Assembly: GCF_016495865.1 (NCBI RefSeq)
Contig: NZ_CP054706.1
Coordinates: 310,001-374,000 of the forward strand
Direction of reading: 5' to 3'
Origin: Salicibibacter cibi
GTDB lineage: Bacteria > Bacillota > Bacilli > Bacillales > Marinococcaceae
DNA: 64,000 nucleotides
Shown here one piece after another: positions 36,166-46,124 of the stretch (position 1 is the stretch's first letter; every line of letters starts with the position of its first letter). The translations under genes were made by a program, and so were the position numbers. The notes under the pieces are model-generated. The model was not told where the DNA came from and did no database searches. It saw only the letters and a list, made by a program, of their open reading frames with translations.

Positions 36166-37749
36166 TCAATGTCTAGTTAAATGATAGGCTGCAATAGCCA
36201 CTTCCGTAGCCACACGCACATGGGGATTTGTGGTCAATTCCCACCCCAGAAGTTGCTCTATTTTATCTAAACGTTGATAGAGGGTTTGTCGTGCAATTTG
36301 TAACTCTTGCGCCGATTGTTGCTTGGAACAATTGAGTTTTAAATACACGTGTAGTGTATGAAGGAGGGTGCTATTTTTGTCGCGATCGTAACGAAGAAGG
36401 GGAGACAGATAAGTGTGTATAAAACCATTAATAGTAACATCATCTAATTTAAGTAATAATTGGTATGCGCCAATGTCTTCATAGAAGTGAAACGTGGCGT
36501 TGGTTTGCATATTGTCCAATTTCATAACATTTTCAGCTTCTTGGAAAGCTAGATGAGCTTCGAGAAGCTTATGATACGTTTGGCTGGTAAATAAATGTAA
36601 ATGAAAGTTTTGAGAAGTCTTTTCCAGTTGTGCAACGGTTTTCGCTATTCGTTTCTTTTCTTGATCATCGAATTGCTTATCTACAGAAAGCACAAGAAAT
36701 GTATTGTTCTGGGAAATAGTGATAAATGATTCCAACCCATGTTTTTGGAAAAGAGAACGAATATGACGCATCGCTTGATATTGCAAAGCTCGTGTATCTG
36801 TCGACTGGTCCGAGGGTTCGCTCATTTTGACAACACAAATACGATAAGTTAAATCACTGTTTATGGATTTGTATAATTTAGAAAGAGCTTCATTCTCCGT
36901 TTTGATTTTTTGCTCGATTAAGTCATGAATCCAAGAGTGTTCAGCAAGAAGTTTCTTTTCTTCCGTATAAAAGATGCGAAGGAGATTTTGGGCTAGTGAA
37001 GCGGTTGCTCGATCTAGCGCATGCGTTTCAAATGATGTTAAGGGCACACAACTACGCATTAAAACAAATCCCCACTTTTGACCCATCGCTTCGATAGGTT
37101 TGAGGCGGAAAGATTTTTGTCTTTTTTCGTCAAACCAACTACCATTATTTTCAGCCGCCGTACTTGTTTTGTGCACTTCAGACCTTACCCGGGTCTGTTC
37201 TTGTTTATCTAAAGCCGGGAGAAAATAAGAAGTATCATCCGTTGGTAAAAATATAAGTTCTCTGTCAGTAACCGATTGAAGTTTTTTTAGTATTTTCATA
37301 TTGCCGTGAGCATGCAGCGTCAATTGGTGAAATTCGTTGGATAATCGGTCAAGTTCAGATAATTGGTGGTGTTGGGAATTAATAAGTTCTGCATGAACAT
37401 CGTGTGTGATATCGACAAATCGGACGATCGATGTAAAAACAATGATGGGGAATTGATGTGTGTCTGCAAGTTCAATCATATCTTTAGGGACAGCAGAAAA
37501 GTGTTCTCCCAATTCAATGCATAGGCAGGCAACATCATTGGCGATCAATTTTTTAACATAATCAACACCTCGGCCATCAAGTGCTACCCCGGTACTTAAA
37601 ATCATTTCATTTCCCCGGAGCAAGGTCTCAAATTCCGTAATTTCCAATACATGGACCCAACGTACATCCCGTTTTAGGTCTGCTTTTTGATTGACTACAT
37701 GGGCACTTTCGAACATTGGCCTCTGTAAAATTTCTTCGACCGTACGCAC
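36166..37749 (-). CDS. PucR-family transcriptional regulator
   Basis: 527 residues. The N-terminal PucR domain (RTVEEILQRPMFESAHVV to about 120) is followed by a GGDEF-like/GAF-like middle part and a C-terminal PucR HTH_30 helix-turn-helix (LKLNCSKQQSAQELQIARQ, TLYQRLDKIEQLLGW). Such regulators sense metabolites of purine or amino-acid catabolism and usually activate neighbours. It is divergent from the semialdehyde dehydrogenase operon across 158 bases, the likely target. GTG 37749 has a GGGGGGG site upstream; the longer frame passes through that site. Confidence 0.88.
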   Translation of the reverse strand: MRTVEEILQRPMFESAHVVNQKADLKRDVRWVHVLEITEFETLLRGNEMILSTGVALDGRGVDYVKKLIANDVACLCIELGEHFSAVPKDMIELADTHQFPIIVFTSIVRFVDITHDVHAELINSQHHQLSELDRLSNEFHQLTLHAHGNMKILKKLQSVTDRELIFLPTDDTSYFLPALDKQEQTRVRSEVHKTSTAAENNGSWFDEKRQKSFRLKPIEAMGQKWGFVLMRSCVPLTSFETHALDRATASLAQNLLRIFYTEEKKLLAEHSWIHDLIEQKIKTENEALSKLYKSINSDLTYRICVVKMSEPSDQSTDTRALQYQAMRHIRSLFQKHGLESFITISQNNTFLVLSVDKQFDDQEKKRIAKTVAQLEKTSQNFHLHLFTSQTYHKLLEAHLAFQEAENVMKLDNMQTNATFHFYEDIGAYQLLLKLDDVTINGFIHTYLSPLLRYDRDKNSTLLHTLHVYLKLNCSKQQSAQELQIARQTLYQRLDKIEQLLGWELTTNPHVRVATEVAIAAYHLTRH

Positions 37750-37907
37750 GAGAACAATCGCCCCCCCTTTTGTATGTTCATAGTGTAAACTAAATAATCT
37801 AAAATTTAAACATACTGTTACCTTTTCCAATGCAGAAAGTTTGGTACATTGATTATATCATATAGAAATCTTCATATTCGAAAATTATTACCAAGGAGAC
37901 TGGACGA
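37750..37907. promoter_or_regulatory. divergent promoter region, PucR regulator / catabolic operon
   Basis: A 158-base AT-rich intergenic segment between the divergent regulator and the dehydrogenase gene, with several TATA-like stretches. It should contain both promoters and the PucR operator; I cannot define the operator by eye. AAGGAGA lies before ATG 37908. Confidence 0.5.
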
Positions 37908-39356
37908 ATGACTGAGATATTAAAAAATTATATCAATGGTGAATGGAAAGCATCCGGAAGTGATGGAGAAGATGTCTATAATCCTGCAGATGGAGCGGTC
38001 ATTGCGCATACCCCTCATTCAACGTTTGCAGATGTCAATGATGCCGTCCAAGCTGCTCGAGATGCTTATCAATCTTGGCGAAAAACACCGGTGCCAAAAC
38101 GAGCAAGAGTCATGTACACTTTTCATGAATTGCTTGTTGAGCACCATGAAGAACTTGCCGAGTTGCTTACCAAAGAAAACGGAAAAACGTATAAAGATGC
38201 ACACGGGGAAGTCCTGCGCGGTATCGAGAACGTAGAATTTGCTTCCGGTGCGCCTGATTTAATGAAGGGCGAAATGTTGCCGGATATCGCCAGCGGCATT
38301 GATTCAGGCATGTATCGGTATCCCGTTGGTGTTGTCGGTGGTATTACACCTTTCAACTTTCCGATGATGGTGCCTTGTTGGATGTTTCCATTAGCTATTG
38401 CTTGCGGGAACACATTTGTGTTGAAACCATCGGAACGAACACCTCTTTTAGCACAACGATTAGCTGAACTTTTAGAAGAATCCGGTGTACCAAAGGGCGT
38501 CTTCAATATTGTAAACGGTGCCAAAGATGTGGTGAACGGATTATTGGAGCATAAGGATGTCGATGCCATTTCTTTTGTCGGCTCTGAACCTGTCGCCAAA
38601 CATGTTTACCAAACGGCGTCACAGCACGGCAAACGTGTGCAGGCACTCGGCGGCGCCAAAAACCACGCGATCGTCCTTAACGATGCGAATCTCGATAAAA
38701 CAGTGCAAGGCGTAATTAATGGGGCATTTGGAAGTGCCGGGCAACGGTGCATGGCAACATCGGTCTGTGTTGTTCAGGAAGATATCGCGGATGCATTCGT
38801 TTCCAAACTGAAAGACGCGTGTGATCAACTAACCATCGGTGATGGGCTTGATGAAAACGTGGACTTGGGACCGGTGATACGTGATAGCCATTTACAAAAG
38901 GTTCATAACTATATTGAACTGGGCGAGGAACAAAAAGCGACGTTGACCCGTGATGGACGTAAGGATGTGGAAAAAAACACGGATGGTTTTTATTTAGGGG
39001 CTACGATCTTTGATCATGTAAATACAGATATGACGATTTGGAAAGAAGAAATTTTTGCGCCTGTTCTTAGTATTATTCGAGTGAAAGATCTTGATGAGGC
39101 GATCGCCTTGACCAATGAATCGGATTTCGGCAACGGCTCCGTTCTTTACACGGAAAGCGGGTCGGCCGTCCAGCAATACAGGGATGATATTGAAGTCGGG
39201 ATGCTCGGGGTCAATGTAAATGTGCCGGCACCTATGGGTTTCTTTCCGTTTTCAGGCTGGAAAAACTCCTTTTACGGGGACTTGCATACAAACGGACGGG
39301 ACGGCGTAGAATTTTACACCCGCAAGAAAATGCTCACCAGTCGTTGGTTTAGTTAA
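37908..39356 (+). CDS. mmsA: CoA-acylating (methyl)malonate-semialdehyde dehydrogenase
   Basis: A 482-residue ALDH-superfamily enzyme. Catalytic Cys281 is in [11 protein letters not shown], and the position of the usual base Glu is occupied in the motif ALGGAKNH (247-254), the signature of CoA-dependent acylating MMSDH/IolA enzymes. It turns malonate or methylmalonate semialdehyde plus CoA into acetyl- or propionyl-CoA with CO2 and NADH. It is first in the operon with the aminotransferase and alanine dehydrogenase, so beta-alanine or 3-aminoisobutyrate catabolism is the likely pathway; inositol or valine breakdown is less supported. Confidence 0.9.
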   Translation: MTEILKNYINGEWKASGSDGEDVYNPADGAVIAHTPHSTFADVNDAVQAARDAYQSWRKTPVPKRARVMYTFHELLVEHHEELAELLTKENGKTYKDAHGEVLRGIENVEFASGAPDLMKGEMLPDIASGIDSGMYRYPVGVVGGITPFNFPMMVPCWMFPLAIACGNTFVLKPSERTPLLAQRLAELLEESGVPKGVFNIVNGAKDVVNGLLEHKDVDAISFVGSEPVAKHVYQTASQHGKRVQALGGAKNHAIVLNDANLDKTVQGVINGAFGSAGQRCMATSVCVVQEDIADAFVSKLKDACDQLTIGDGLDENVDLGPVIRDSHLQKVHNYIELGEEQKATLTRDGRKDVEKNTDGFYLGATIFDHVNTDMTIWKEEIFAPVLSIIRVKDLDEAIALTNESDFGNGSVLYTESGSAVQQYRDDIEVGMLGVNVNVPAPMGFFPFSGWKNSFYGDLHTNGRDGVEFYTRKKMLTSRWFS

Positions 39357-39379
39357 GTTCTTTAGAAAGGATGATCGAT

Positions 39380-40729
39380 ATGAGTCAGAAAACATCACAG
39401 GAAACCCTGTACGAAAAAGACGAACAATATATGTGGCATCATTTAAAACCTTATCAAAAGGATCAAAACCCAATGGTGATCGATAGCGCAAAAGGTGCAT
39501 GGATTACCGATATTGAAGGCAACAGCTATTTGGACGGGATGTCGGGATTATGGTGTGTAAACGCTGGTTACGGGCGCGAAGAAATGGTTGAAGCAGCGAG
39601 TGAGCAGCTTCAACAAATGCCCTTCCACCCGCTTTCGAACAGTCACATTCCCGGTATCCAACTGGCTGAAAAGCTTAATCAATGGCTTAGAGACGACTAT
39701 CGGATTTTCTTTTCAAACAGCGGATCGGAAGCAAATGAAACCGCTTTTAAAATTGCAAGGCAGTACCATCACCAAAATGGGGAACCGCAGCGTTATAAAT
39801 TCATTTCCCGGTATCGTGCCTATCATGGCAATACATTGGGAGCGCTTGCCGCTACGGGTCAAGCACAGCGCAAGTTTCGGTATGAACCGCTTGCTCCGGG
39901 GTTCATTCATGTCCATGCCCCTGATGAATACCATCTTCCATCCGGCCAGTCATTTGAAGCGTGGAGCTTGGAATGCGCTCGCATGATGGAAGATACGATC
40001 AAATGGGAGCGGCCGGAAACCGTGGCTGCCGTCATCATGGAACCGATCATCACCGGCGGCGGTGTATTGATCCCTCATCCTTCTTATGTTAAGGAAGTTG
40101 AAAAGATCTGCAAAAAATATGGGCTCCTTTTGATTAATGATGAAGTGATTTGCGGTTTTGGACGCACTGGTGAAAACTTTGGTTACCAAAATTACGGGAT
40201 TGAGCCTGATATCGTAACGATGGCCAAAGGAATTACCAGCGGGTACTTACCGTTGGCGGCGACAGCCGTAAAACAAGAACTCTATGAGCCTTTTAAAGGG
40301 GAAGAGGAAAGCGATCATTTTCGACAAGTGAATACGTTTGGGGGCAATCCCGCCGCTTGTAAATTAGCAATCAAAAATATGGAAATTATGGAAGAGGAGA
40401 ACTTAGTTGCTCGCTCTAAAGCGTTAGGAAAAAAAATCATGGAAGACATTCAGCCATTGGAAGATCATCCAAACGTCGGTAACATTCGACAAATGGGCTT
40501 GCTTTTCGGGATCGAGCTCGTGGCAAATAAAGAAACAAAAGAGCCGATTTCAAATGAAGCAATTGGTAATATGATCGCTGAGTGTAAATCTAGGGGTCTG
40601 ATTGTCGGCAAAAATGCGGATACCGTTGCGGGGCATAGCAATACGTTAACCCTGGCCCCACCTCTCAGCATAACCGATGAAGATGCGGAAATGATTGTGC
40701 GGACGTTGAAAGAGGTTTTTCATGAATGA
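39380..40729 (+). CDS. class III omega-aminotransferase (beta-alanine:pyruvate type)
   Basis: 449 residues. PLP-binding Lys283 is in VTMAKGITSGYLPL, Asp254 in LLINDEVICGFGRTG, and GSEANE (115-120) holds the phosphate. Length and motifs fit the omega-amino acid:pyruvate group. It would convert a beta- or omega-amino acid to a semialdehyde for the upstream dehydrogenase, producing alanine for the downstream alanine dehydrogenase. ATG 39380 follows AAAGGATG; an ATG at 39371 overlaps that site. Decayed fragments of a close paralogue lie at 43.8-44.3 kb. Confidence 0.88.
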   Translation: MSQKTSQETLYEKDEQYMWHHLKPYQKDQNPMVIDSAKGAWITDIEGNSYLDGMSGLWCVNAGYGREEMVEAASEQLQQMPFHPLSNSHIPGIQLAEKLNQWLRDDYRIFFSNSGSEANETAFKIARQYHHQNGEPQRYKFISRYRAYHGNTLGALAATGQAQRKFRYEPLAPGFIHVHAPDEYHLPSGQSFEAWSLECARMMEDTIKWERPETVAAVIMEPIITGGGVLIPHPSYVKEVEKICKKYGLLLINDEVICGFGRTGENFGYQNYGIEPDIVTMAKGITSGYLPLAATAVKQELYEPFKGEEESDHFRQVNTFGGNPAACKLAIKNMEIMEEENLVARSKALGKKIMEDIQPLEDHPNVGNIRQMGLLFGIELVANKETKEPISNEAIGNMIAECKSRGLIVGKNADTVAGHSNTLTLAPPLSITDEDAEMIVRTLKEVFHE

Positions 40730-40763
40730 ATATAATCAGTACTTGTAGTTTATTGAGGTGATC

Positions 40764-41891
40764 ATGTTGAAAATCGGGATTCCAAAAGAAATTAAAAACA
40801 ACGAAAATCGTGTTGCAGTCACCCCGGCAGAGGTATTCCAGTTAAGAGATGCCGGGCATGAAGTTATCGTCGAATCAGAAGCAGGGATAGGAGCCGGGTT
40901 TACAGATCGGGAGTACGAGAAGTCAGGGGGCGTAATAGCTACTGCAGCCAAGGATGCGTGGAATAATGAAATGGTCATGAAAGTAAAAGAGCCATTGCCG
41001 GAAGAGTACGGCTACTTTTACGAAGGATTAATTTTGTTTGCTTACTTGCATCTGGCAGCAGATGAAAGATTAACACAAGCTTTAATCGACGCAAAAGTAA
41101 CGGGTATAGCGTATGAAACCATTCAATGGGAGGATGGAAGCCTCCCCTTGTTAACTCCTATGAGTGAAGTTGCAGGGCGTATGGCTTCACAAATTGGTGC
41201 TCAATTCTTGGAAAAAATGAAAGGGGGACGAGGAGTTCTTCTTAGTGGGCTTCCTGGTGTCCAACGTGGCAAAGTATGCATTATCGGCGGAGGTGTCGTA
41301 GGGACGAATGCTGCTAAAATTGCTGTAGGCCTGGGGGCTGATGTAATAATAATTGATCTCGATGCCTCGAGGCTCCGTGAAATCGATGACTTATTTGGAA
41401 ATGACGTTCAAACATTGATGTCTAACCCGGTAAATATTGCAGAAACTGTAAAAGAAGCTGACCTTGTGATTGGAGCGGTTTTAATCCCCGGCGCAAAACC
41501 ACCTACACTTATAACTGACGAGATGGTTCAAACAATGAAAGAGAATGCAGTCATCCTTGATGTTGCTGTTGATCAAGGGGGAATTGTGGAGACAATCGAT
41601 CAAATAACCACCCATGACGATCCGATTTATTATAAGCATGACGTCGTGCATTATGCAGTGGCCAATATACCAAGTACTGTACCGAGAACAGCTACGATTG
41701 GTCTTACGACTACTACGATCCCTTATGCTTTGCAGATCGCAAACCATGGTTTTAAGAAAGCTAGTTCGAACCACTCTGTGATTCAAAAAGGGATTAACAC
41801 GTTCGATGGATATGTTACTCATCAAGCAGTGGCAAAGGCTCACGGCATTGCGTATGAAGACATATTCGGACAAATCATTGAGAAAGTGTAG
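40764..41891 (+). CDS. ald: alanine dehydrogenase
   Basis: 375 residues. [20 protein letters not shown] opens the protein. Catalytic Lys75 (MKVKEP) and His96 (YLHLAAD) are in place, the NAD motif [11 protein letters not shown] is at about 175, and the DVAVDQGG Asp lies near 270. It oxidatively deaminates L-alanine to pyruvate, ammonium and NADH. Directly after an alanine-forming transaminase, it would regenerate the pyruvate acceptor. GAGGTG precedes ATG 40764, with 34 bases to the previous stop. Confidence 0.93.
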   Translation: MLKIGIPKEIKNNENRVAVTPAEVFQLRDAGHEVIVESEAGIGAGFTDREYEKSGGVIATAAKDAWNNEMVMKVKEPLPEEYGYFYEGLILFAYLHLAADERLTQALIDAKVTGIAYETIQWEDGSLPLLTPMSEVAGRMASQIGAQFLEKMKGGRGVLLSGLPGVQRGKVCIIGGGVVGTNAAKIAVGLGADVIIIDLDASRLREIDDLFGNDVQTLMSNPVNIAETVKEADLVIGAVLIPGAKPPTLITDEMVQTMKENAVILDVAVDQGGIVETIDQITTHDDPIYYKHDVVHYAVANIPSTVPRTATIGLTTTTIPYALQIANHGFKKASSNHSVIQKGINTFDGYVTHQAVAKAHGIAYEDIFGQIIEKV

Positions 41892-42286
41892 TTTTAACGA
41901 ATGATGAAGTATGGGGGGTACTTTTTGGTTTGAGTATGGGGTGCTCCCTGTTTTGATTTTAGCAAGGCTAGGCCAGTCTAATGACTTTTGAAGAAAATGA
42001 AACCGCTATTATATAGTGGGGCAACACCACCATCAATAGAAAGCGAAAGCTTGAGCACTATACATTTATCACGCTAATGTTATTATGAAACACCTTAGTG
42101 GCTCTTACGGAACAAGGGGGCTTATCGAAAGGAATGCAATGTCATAATGTATCAGTATTCCGCATATTTTATGTGTGATTAGACATGCGTATGGATCGAG
42201 AAGTGTTCAATGTATTGACGCGGGGATGAAAAATATATGAGCTTTTTAATGTTGAGGAAACCTAAAGTTAGATTGGAGTCATTTAT
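41892..42286. other. AT-rich intergenic region
   Basis: Nothing coding is recognised. It should contain the end of the catabolic operon transcript and the promoter of the YkvI-like gene. No clear terminator was found. Confidence 0.4.
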
Positions 42287-43366
42287 ATGAAAAATAGCCT
42301 CCGTGTTGCTGGTGCTATAGTAGGTACAATTATTGGAGCCGGTTATGCCTCAGGTCAGGAAGTTCTTCAATTTTTTTCAAGTTCTGGATGGATAGGGACT
42401 TTAGGAGCTATTATTACTATTGGACTTTATCCTTTAATTTGTTATTACGTAGTAGTATTGGGACAAAGGTTTCAAAGTTCTTCTCATAAAAATGTTATCT
42501 ATCAAATTTGTGGAAAATACCTTGGTTTTGTAGTTGATATTTTGTTAGCGTTTTTCTATTTTGGCCTTGGTGTAACAATGGTAGCAGGTAGTGGCGCACT
42601 TTTTTCACAACAATTTGAAATAACTCCAGTATTCGGATATATGATTTTGACTATTTTTGTTATATTGACATTAATTTTAAACATAAGAACAATAGTGACA
42701 ATACTTAGCTGGATTACTCCATATGCATTCGTATTATTTATCATCTTAGCGATTTATTCTATATCGATCAGTAGTCTTGAAATTTCAGAATTAGATAGTG
42801 TCGCGATGAATCAGCTTTCCGCTTCTCCTCATTGGTTGTTAAGTGCAATTCTTCATGTATCGTTTAACCTTGGTGTAGGTTTTGCAATGATGGTGGTTAT
42901 AGGGGGAGCAGAAAAAGATAAAAAAGCAACTAGGCGAGGAGCTATCATAGGGGGGATAATCCTTGGTCTTATAGCATTAATCGTCCATCTAGCCGTCTAT
43001 TTGAACATTGATATGCTAGAAAATGCCGAAATGCCAATGTTAATACTTGCTACAGATATTAGCCCGATAGTTGGCATCTTAATGGCTTTAGCTCTATTGG
43101 GTATGATTTTTAGTTCAACAGTGCCTTACTTATATGCATTTACTGCTCGATTTTTTCAAGCGGATACACGTCAGTTTAATATAGCTGTCGTTTTTGTGGG
43201 TATAGCCGCTTTCTCATTAGGCTTTGTAGGCTTTTCTGATTTAGTGAACACCGTTTATCCTCTGATGGGATACCTAGGTTTTGTTCTAATAGGAGCTTTG
43301 GTTGTGAATGTATTTAAAACCAGAAGACAGAAAATAAATACAGCAGGGTCAAAGAAAGAAGTGTAG
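42287..43366 (+). CDS. YkvI-like APC-fold membrane transporter
   Basis: 359 residues with ten or eleven helices. AGAIVGTIIGAGYASGQEV at the N-terminus is the unwound first helix typical of the YkvI/amino-acid-cation symporter fold. GVGFAMMVVIGG and FSSTVPYLYAFTARFF mark later helices. The substrate is unknown; its place between the beta-amino-acid operon and an M20 peptidase suggests amino acid or peptide-derived substrates. The gene is visibly more AT-rich than those upstream, compatible with separate origin. Confidence 0.82.
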   Translation: MKNSLRVAGAIVGTIIGAGYASGQEVLQFFSSSGWIGTLGAIITIGLYPLICYYVVVLGQRFQSSSHKNVIYQICGKYLGFVVDILLAFFYFGLGVTMVAGSGALFSQQFEITPVFGYMILTIFVILTLILNIRTIVTILSWITPYAFVLFIILAIYSISISSLEISELDSVAMNQLSASPHWLLSAILHVSFNLGVGFAMMVVIGGAEKDKKATRRGAIIGGIILGLIALIVHLAVYLNIDMLENAEMPMLILATDISPIVGILMALALLGMIFSSTVPYLYAFTARFFQADTRQFNIAVVFVGIAAFSLGFVGFSDLVNTVYPLMGYLGFVLIGALVVNVFKTRRQKINTAGSKKEV

Positions 43367-43444
43367 ACAGGCGCGTTGATTTACCTTAAAATACCTTCTG
43401 ACATGAAAAAGAAAACTGTTTACTATCAGATAAGTCCTTTCGAA

Positions 43445-43548
43445 CATGATCTGCGGACTCAAAACGGTGCTCAGAAGCCAAAGGAGTCCTCAGGAGCATG
43501 ATCTGCGGACTCAAAACGGTGCTCAGAAGCCAAAGGAGTCCTCAGGTC
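43445..43548. repeat. 52-bp tandem hairpin array 2 (two units)
   Basis: Two 52-bp units (43445-43496 and 43497-43548) agree at 50 positions. On the minus strand each reads GAGTCC, 14 other bases, TGAGGACT, and then 24 further bases. That is exactly the 28+24 layout of array 1 but with different intervening sequence. A partial unit (AAGTCCTT) precedes. Confidence 0.92.
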
Positions 43549-43837
43549 TGGGTTTTGGGGAGCTGTAATGGCTGGCGAATGCCAAATTAATCCGCAAATG
43601 AATGTAACATAACACGGTATGTTTAATACCCTTTTCGTCTAAACCCTTTTGTTGGAAAAATACGGATAATCAACGCGCCTGAAGTGTAGAAAACATTCTA
43701 AACCGAAAATAAATCATGATGCCGAGATAGCAAGGCAATAGGAAATTAAACATCGAGGAAGTGATAATAAATGAAAGCGCCAGTGATTAAGCAATAATTA
43801 CTGCAAGAGTCACTTTATTCAAAATGTACTTGTCCAT

Positions 43838-43924
43838 GCACCGTTCAAAAAAATTGGTGCACGGATCAGGGAAGGTATTCAACCGTTAGAAGAAAATCCG
43901 GTCTTGAAGCCGATTAGCCTTTAA
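43838..43924 (+). pseudogene. aminotransferase fragment (plus strand)
   Basis: It encodes PFKKIGARIREGIQPLEENPVLK before a stop, here cited by its core RIREGIQPLEENP. This corresponds to the KKIMEDIQPLEDHP segment about 80 residues from the end of the intact aminotransferase at 39380. There is no start or other domain. Confidence 0.55.
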
Positions 43925-43939
43925 TGTTGAAATGTTGCC

Positions 43940-44265
43940 ATGCAGATTATTCCTCTGTAAAACCCGTCCTCAGCCCTTCTCCTGGTTCAATCACAACTTT
44001 ATGACCAGTATCTCGAAGTTGGGACACCTATGCCGGTGTAATCCCAGTTCTATGTTCATTGTTCTAATTTCTTTAGAATTTCGATATCCAATATTATCTT
44101 CGTGTTTACAATAAGGGTTTTATTATAGCTCTAATCATTCTTGAAAACCTTTCTTCAACGTTCGCACAATCATCTTCGCAGCTTCGTCAGTAAAAGTGGA
44201 GGCGCCAACATCACCGTTTTGTTGTAACCCGCGACGATCTCAGCATTTGTACCAATAATCAATCC
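43940..44265 (-). pseudogene. decayed aminotransferase-ald gene pair
   Basis: Read on the minus strand from 44265: LIIGTNAEIVAGYNKT, then after a frameshift TDEAAKMIVRTLKKGFQE and a stop at 44135, matching the C-terminus of the aminotransferase at 39380 (GKNADTVAGHSNT, TDEDAEMIVRTLKEVF). From about 44100 to 43945 follows an alanine dehydrogenase N-terminus with stops (RTGITPA, VSQLRDTGHKVVIEP, TGFTEE), matching the start of ald. The order is that of the intact operon. Confidence 0.8.
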
Positions 44266-44427
44266 TCAGATCGCGTGTCCATACAAGTTAGGAATTGTTC
44301 CATCGAGCGGCAATGAAAAATCCTTCCGAAAGAGGAAGGGAAGTAACCAACTGAGGAAATAAAAACCTTGTTACACTGGTATCAGTGAATGCCAAAAGCC
44401 TATATTACCAATGAGGAGGAGCTTTTA

Positions 44428-45600
44428 ATGTCTGAGGAAAAGAAGCTTGTAGAATATATGGAAAAATATACAGATGAATTTTTAGACATATTAAAAGAAG
44501 CCGTGAATTTAGAATCACCGACTGAGGGTAACAAGGAAGATTTAAAAAGATGTAGGCATTATTTTGAAAGAATCTTTTCAGAGATAGGTTTTAAGTGCAA
44601 TGTTGTACCAAGTAATGACAGTCGTTATGGGGATCATCTTCTAATGGAATTAGGAGAGGGTGATGAACAAGTACTTTTTGTAGGTCACTATGACACTGTG
44701 TATGAAAAAGGATTATTTAGAAATATTTGGAATCAAGAAGGTTCGAAAATATGGGGACCAGGTGTATTTGACATGAAGGGTGGAGATGTGCAGGTTTATA
44801 TGGTTACAAAAGCACTAAAGGATCTTGACCTGTTACCTGAAAACAAAAAAATTGTATTCTTCTTATCCTCCGATGAGGAAGCGGGTAGCCCTACATCACA
44901 TATGCATTATAAGGAGTTAGCAAAAAAGAGCAAAGCTTCCTTTGTTATGGAACCCACTTTTGGTGGTTACTCCAACGGTTTGACAATTGGACGGCTATGC
45001 CGGGGGAATTACACATTTGTTGCAGCAGGAAAGCCAGCACACTCCGGTCAAGAACCTGAAAAAGCTGATAGCGGTTTGAAAGAACTGGCACAGCAGGCTA
45101 TTTACCTTGAAAGCCTGACTGATCTAGAAAAGGGCATGACAATTGCTTGTACTTGTTTAAACAGTGGCAAGGCTGGCTGGCCTACTGTGCCAGGTGGTGG
45201 AGAACTTACTATTGATGCTAGGTTTTCTTCAGCCGAACAGGCAAAACAGTATGATTCAATGTTTCAAAATCTGAAAGCATTTAACCCAGCGGTTAAAATA
45301 ACAACTAAGGGCGGTATAGAAAAACCACTTTTTGATGAAAAAGACCCTAAACACAATGCCCTTTATGAAAGTTCCAAAAAGGTTGGAAAAATGTTTGATA
45401 TGGAGATGAAGGGACATATTGGGAGAGCAGGCACTGACGGTAATTTTACTGCTGCCGTAGGTTGCCCAACACTTGATGGTATGGGAATGACTGGAGATTT
45501 CGCTCATCAGCCGGACAAGGAATATATTAATACAGACGATATTGCTGTTAGAGGTGCTTTCGTAGCACGTATGGTGCTCGAGGTTTTAAGAAATGAGTAG
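44428..45600 (+). CDS. M20-family metallopeptidase (carboxypeptidase G2-like)
   Basis: 390 residues. Metal-site motifs are LFVGHYDTVY, GPGVFDMKGG, SSDEEAGSP, MEPTFGG and the C-terminal DFAHQPDKEY. A dimerisation domain lies near 180-295. Family members remove C-terminal glutamate or acyl groups from peptides and conjugates. ATG 44428 follows GAGGAGGAGC. Like its neighbour at 42287 it is AT-rich. It probably acts on a substrate imported by a nearby transporter, which is inference. Confidence 0.88.
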   Translation: MSEEKKLVEYMEKYTDEFLDILKEAVNLESPTEGNKEDLKRCRHYFERIFSEIGFKCNVVPSNDSRYGDHLLMELGEGDEQVLFVGHYDTVYEKGLFRNIWNQEGSKIWGPGVFDMKGGDVQVYMVTKALKDLDLLPENKKIVFFLSSDEEAGSPTSHMHYKELAKKSKASFVMEPTFGGYSNGLTIGRLCRGNYTFVAAGKPAHSGQEPEKADSGLKELAQQAIYLESLTDLEKGMTIACTCLNSGKAGWPTVPGGGELTIDARFSSAEQAKQYDSMFQNLKAFNPAVKITTKGGIEKPLFDEKDPKHNALYESSKKVGKMFDMEMKGHIGRAGTDGNFTAAVGCPTLDGMGMTGDFAHQPDKEYINTDDIAVRGAFVARMVLEVLRNE

Positions 45601-45689
45601 TATATTGTGCATAGTTCGTGTGGCAGAAAAGCTTAATCATAAAAAATTATGAAATTCTTTCATTTCGTTGGAGAGCTTAATAATGTCAT

Positions 45690-45914
45690 TATTTAAACGA
45701 CCCACATGCTAGAGCAGGTGGATTTGGACATAAAATGTCCGCGACTGAAAGGCGCTTTTCAGACTGAAGTCTGCTGAAAGACCTTAAGCTCAAGCATATG
45801 GTTTTTGACTGGAACTCAATCATCAATCCTAAATATATCGTCCCTCTTCTCGCTAGTCTGATTTTCGATGTCATTTCGAATGATTTCTTCCGTAACATTT
45901 CCTAGTTTCTTTCC
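45690..45914 (-). mobile_element. possible IS200/IS605 right-end remnant (TnpB tail and omega-RNA-like structure)
   Basis: On the minus strand an open piece ends in EEIIRNDIENQTSEKRDD and a stop at 45816. It is followed by a string of hairpins: CAGACTTCAGTCTG, GGACATTTTATGTCC and CCACCTGCTCTAGCATGTGG, ending in GTCGTTTAA. Such a terminal Cys-free hairpin with a GTGG stem and TTTAA end resembles the right ends of IS605-type elements where TnpB guide RNAs are made. No left end, TnpA or intact TnpB is present, so the call is tentative. Confidence 0.4.
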
Positions 45915-45950
45915 ATGTTGCAAAGATCTTTGGAGTTAAGATCCTAGATA

Positions 45951-46075
45951 GGTGCCAAAATTACTATAGTGCAAGACGGTTGAAATAATTGATCACCGTA
46001 GTTGTGACGCCAAAATAATAGAGCAAAGCCCGAAATTAGTCGTCATCCGACGATTGTGGTGCCAAAAACCGACCG
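45951..46075. repeat. 52-bp tandem array 5 (two clear units)
   Basis: GTTGTGACGCCAAAA at 46001 and ATTGTGGTGCCAAAA at 46053 are 52 bases apart. A diverged further copy, GGTGCCAAAA, lies at 45951. Units contain short GTCAT/GTGG or TCAC/GTGA arms. Related in wording to array 4. Confidence 0.7.
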
Positions 46076-46124
46076 GCCAAACCAAGTTTTGTACTGCCAC
46101 GAAATGTCTTGGCTACGTACGTAA

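Larger units (their letters stand above)
43367..44427. other. gene-free region with a 52-bp array and decayed gene fragments
   Basis: It contains array 2 (43445-43548) and fragments of an aminotransferase and an alanine dehydrogenase, each listed separately. The rest is AT-rich and noncoding, ending with the promoter region of the M20 gene. Confidence 0.7.
45601..46124. other. gene-free region with a TnpB-like remnant and 52-bp array
   Basis: Holds a short decayed reading frame followed by structured RNA-like hairpins (45690-45914, minus) and array 5 (about 45951-46075). No intact gene. Confidence 0.6.

Noticed and set aside
43932..44114. 60-codon plus-strand frame
   Set aside because: The opposite strand carries recognisable alanine dehydrogenase remnants; the plus frame has no start context.
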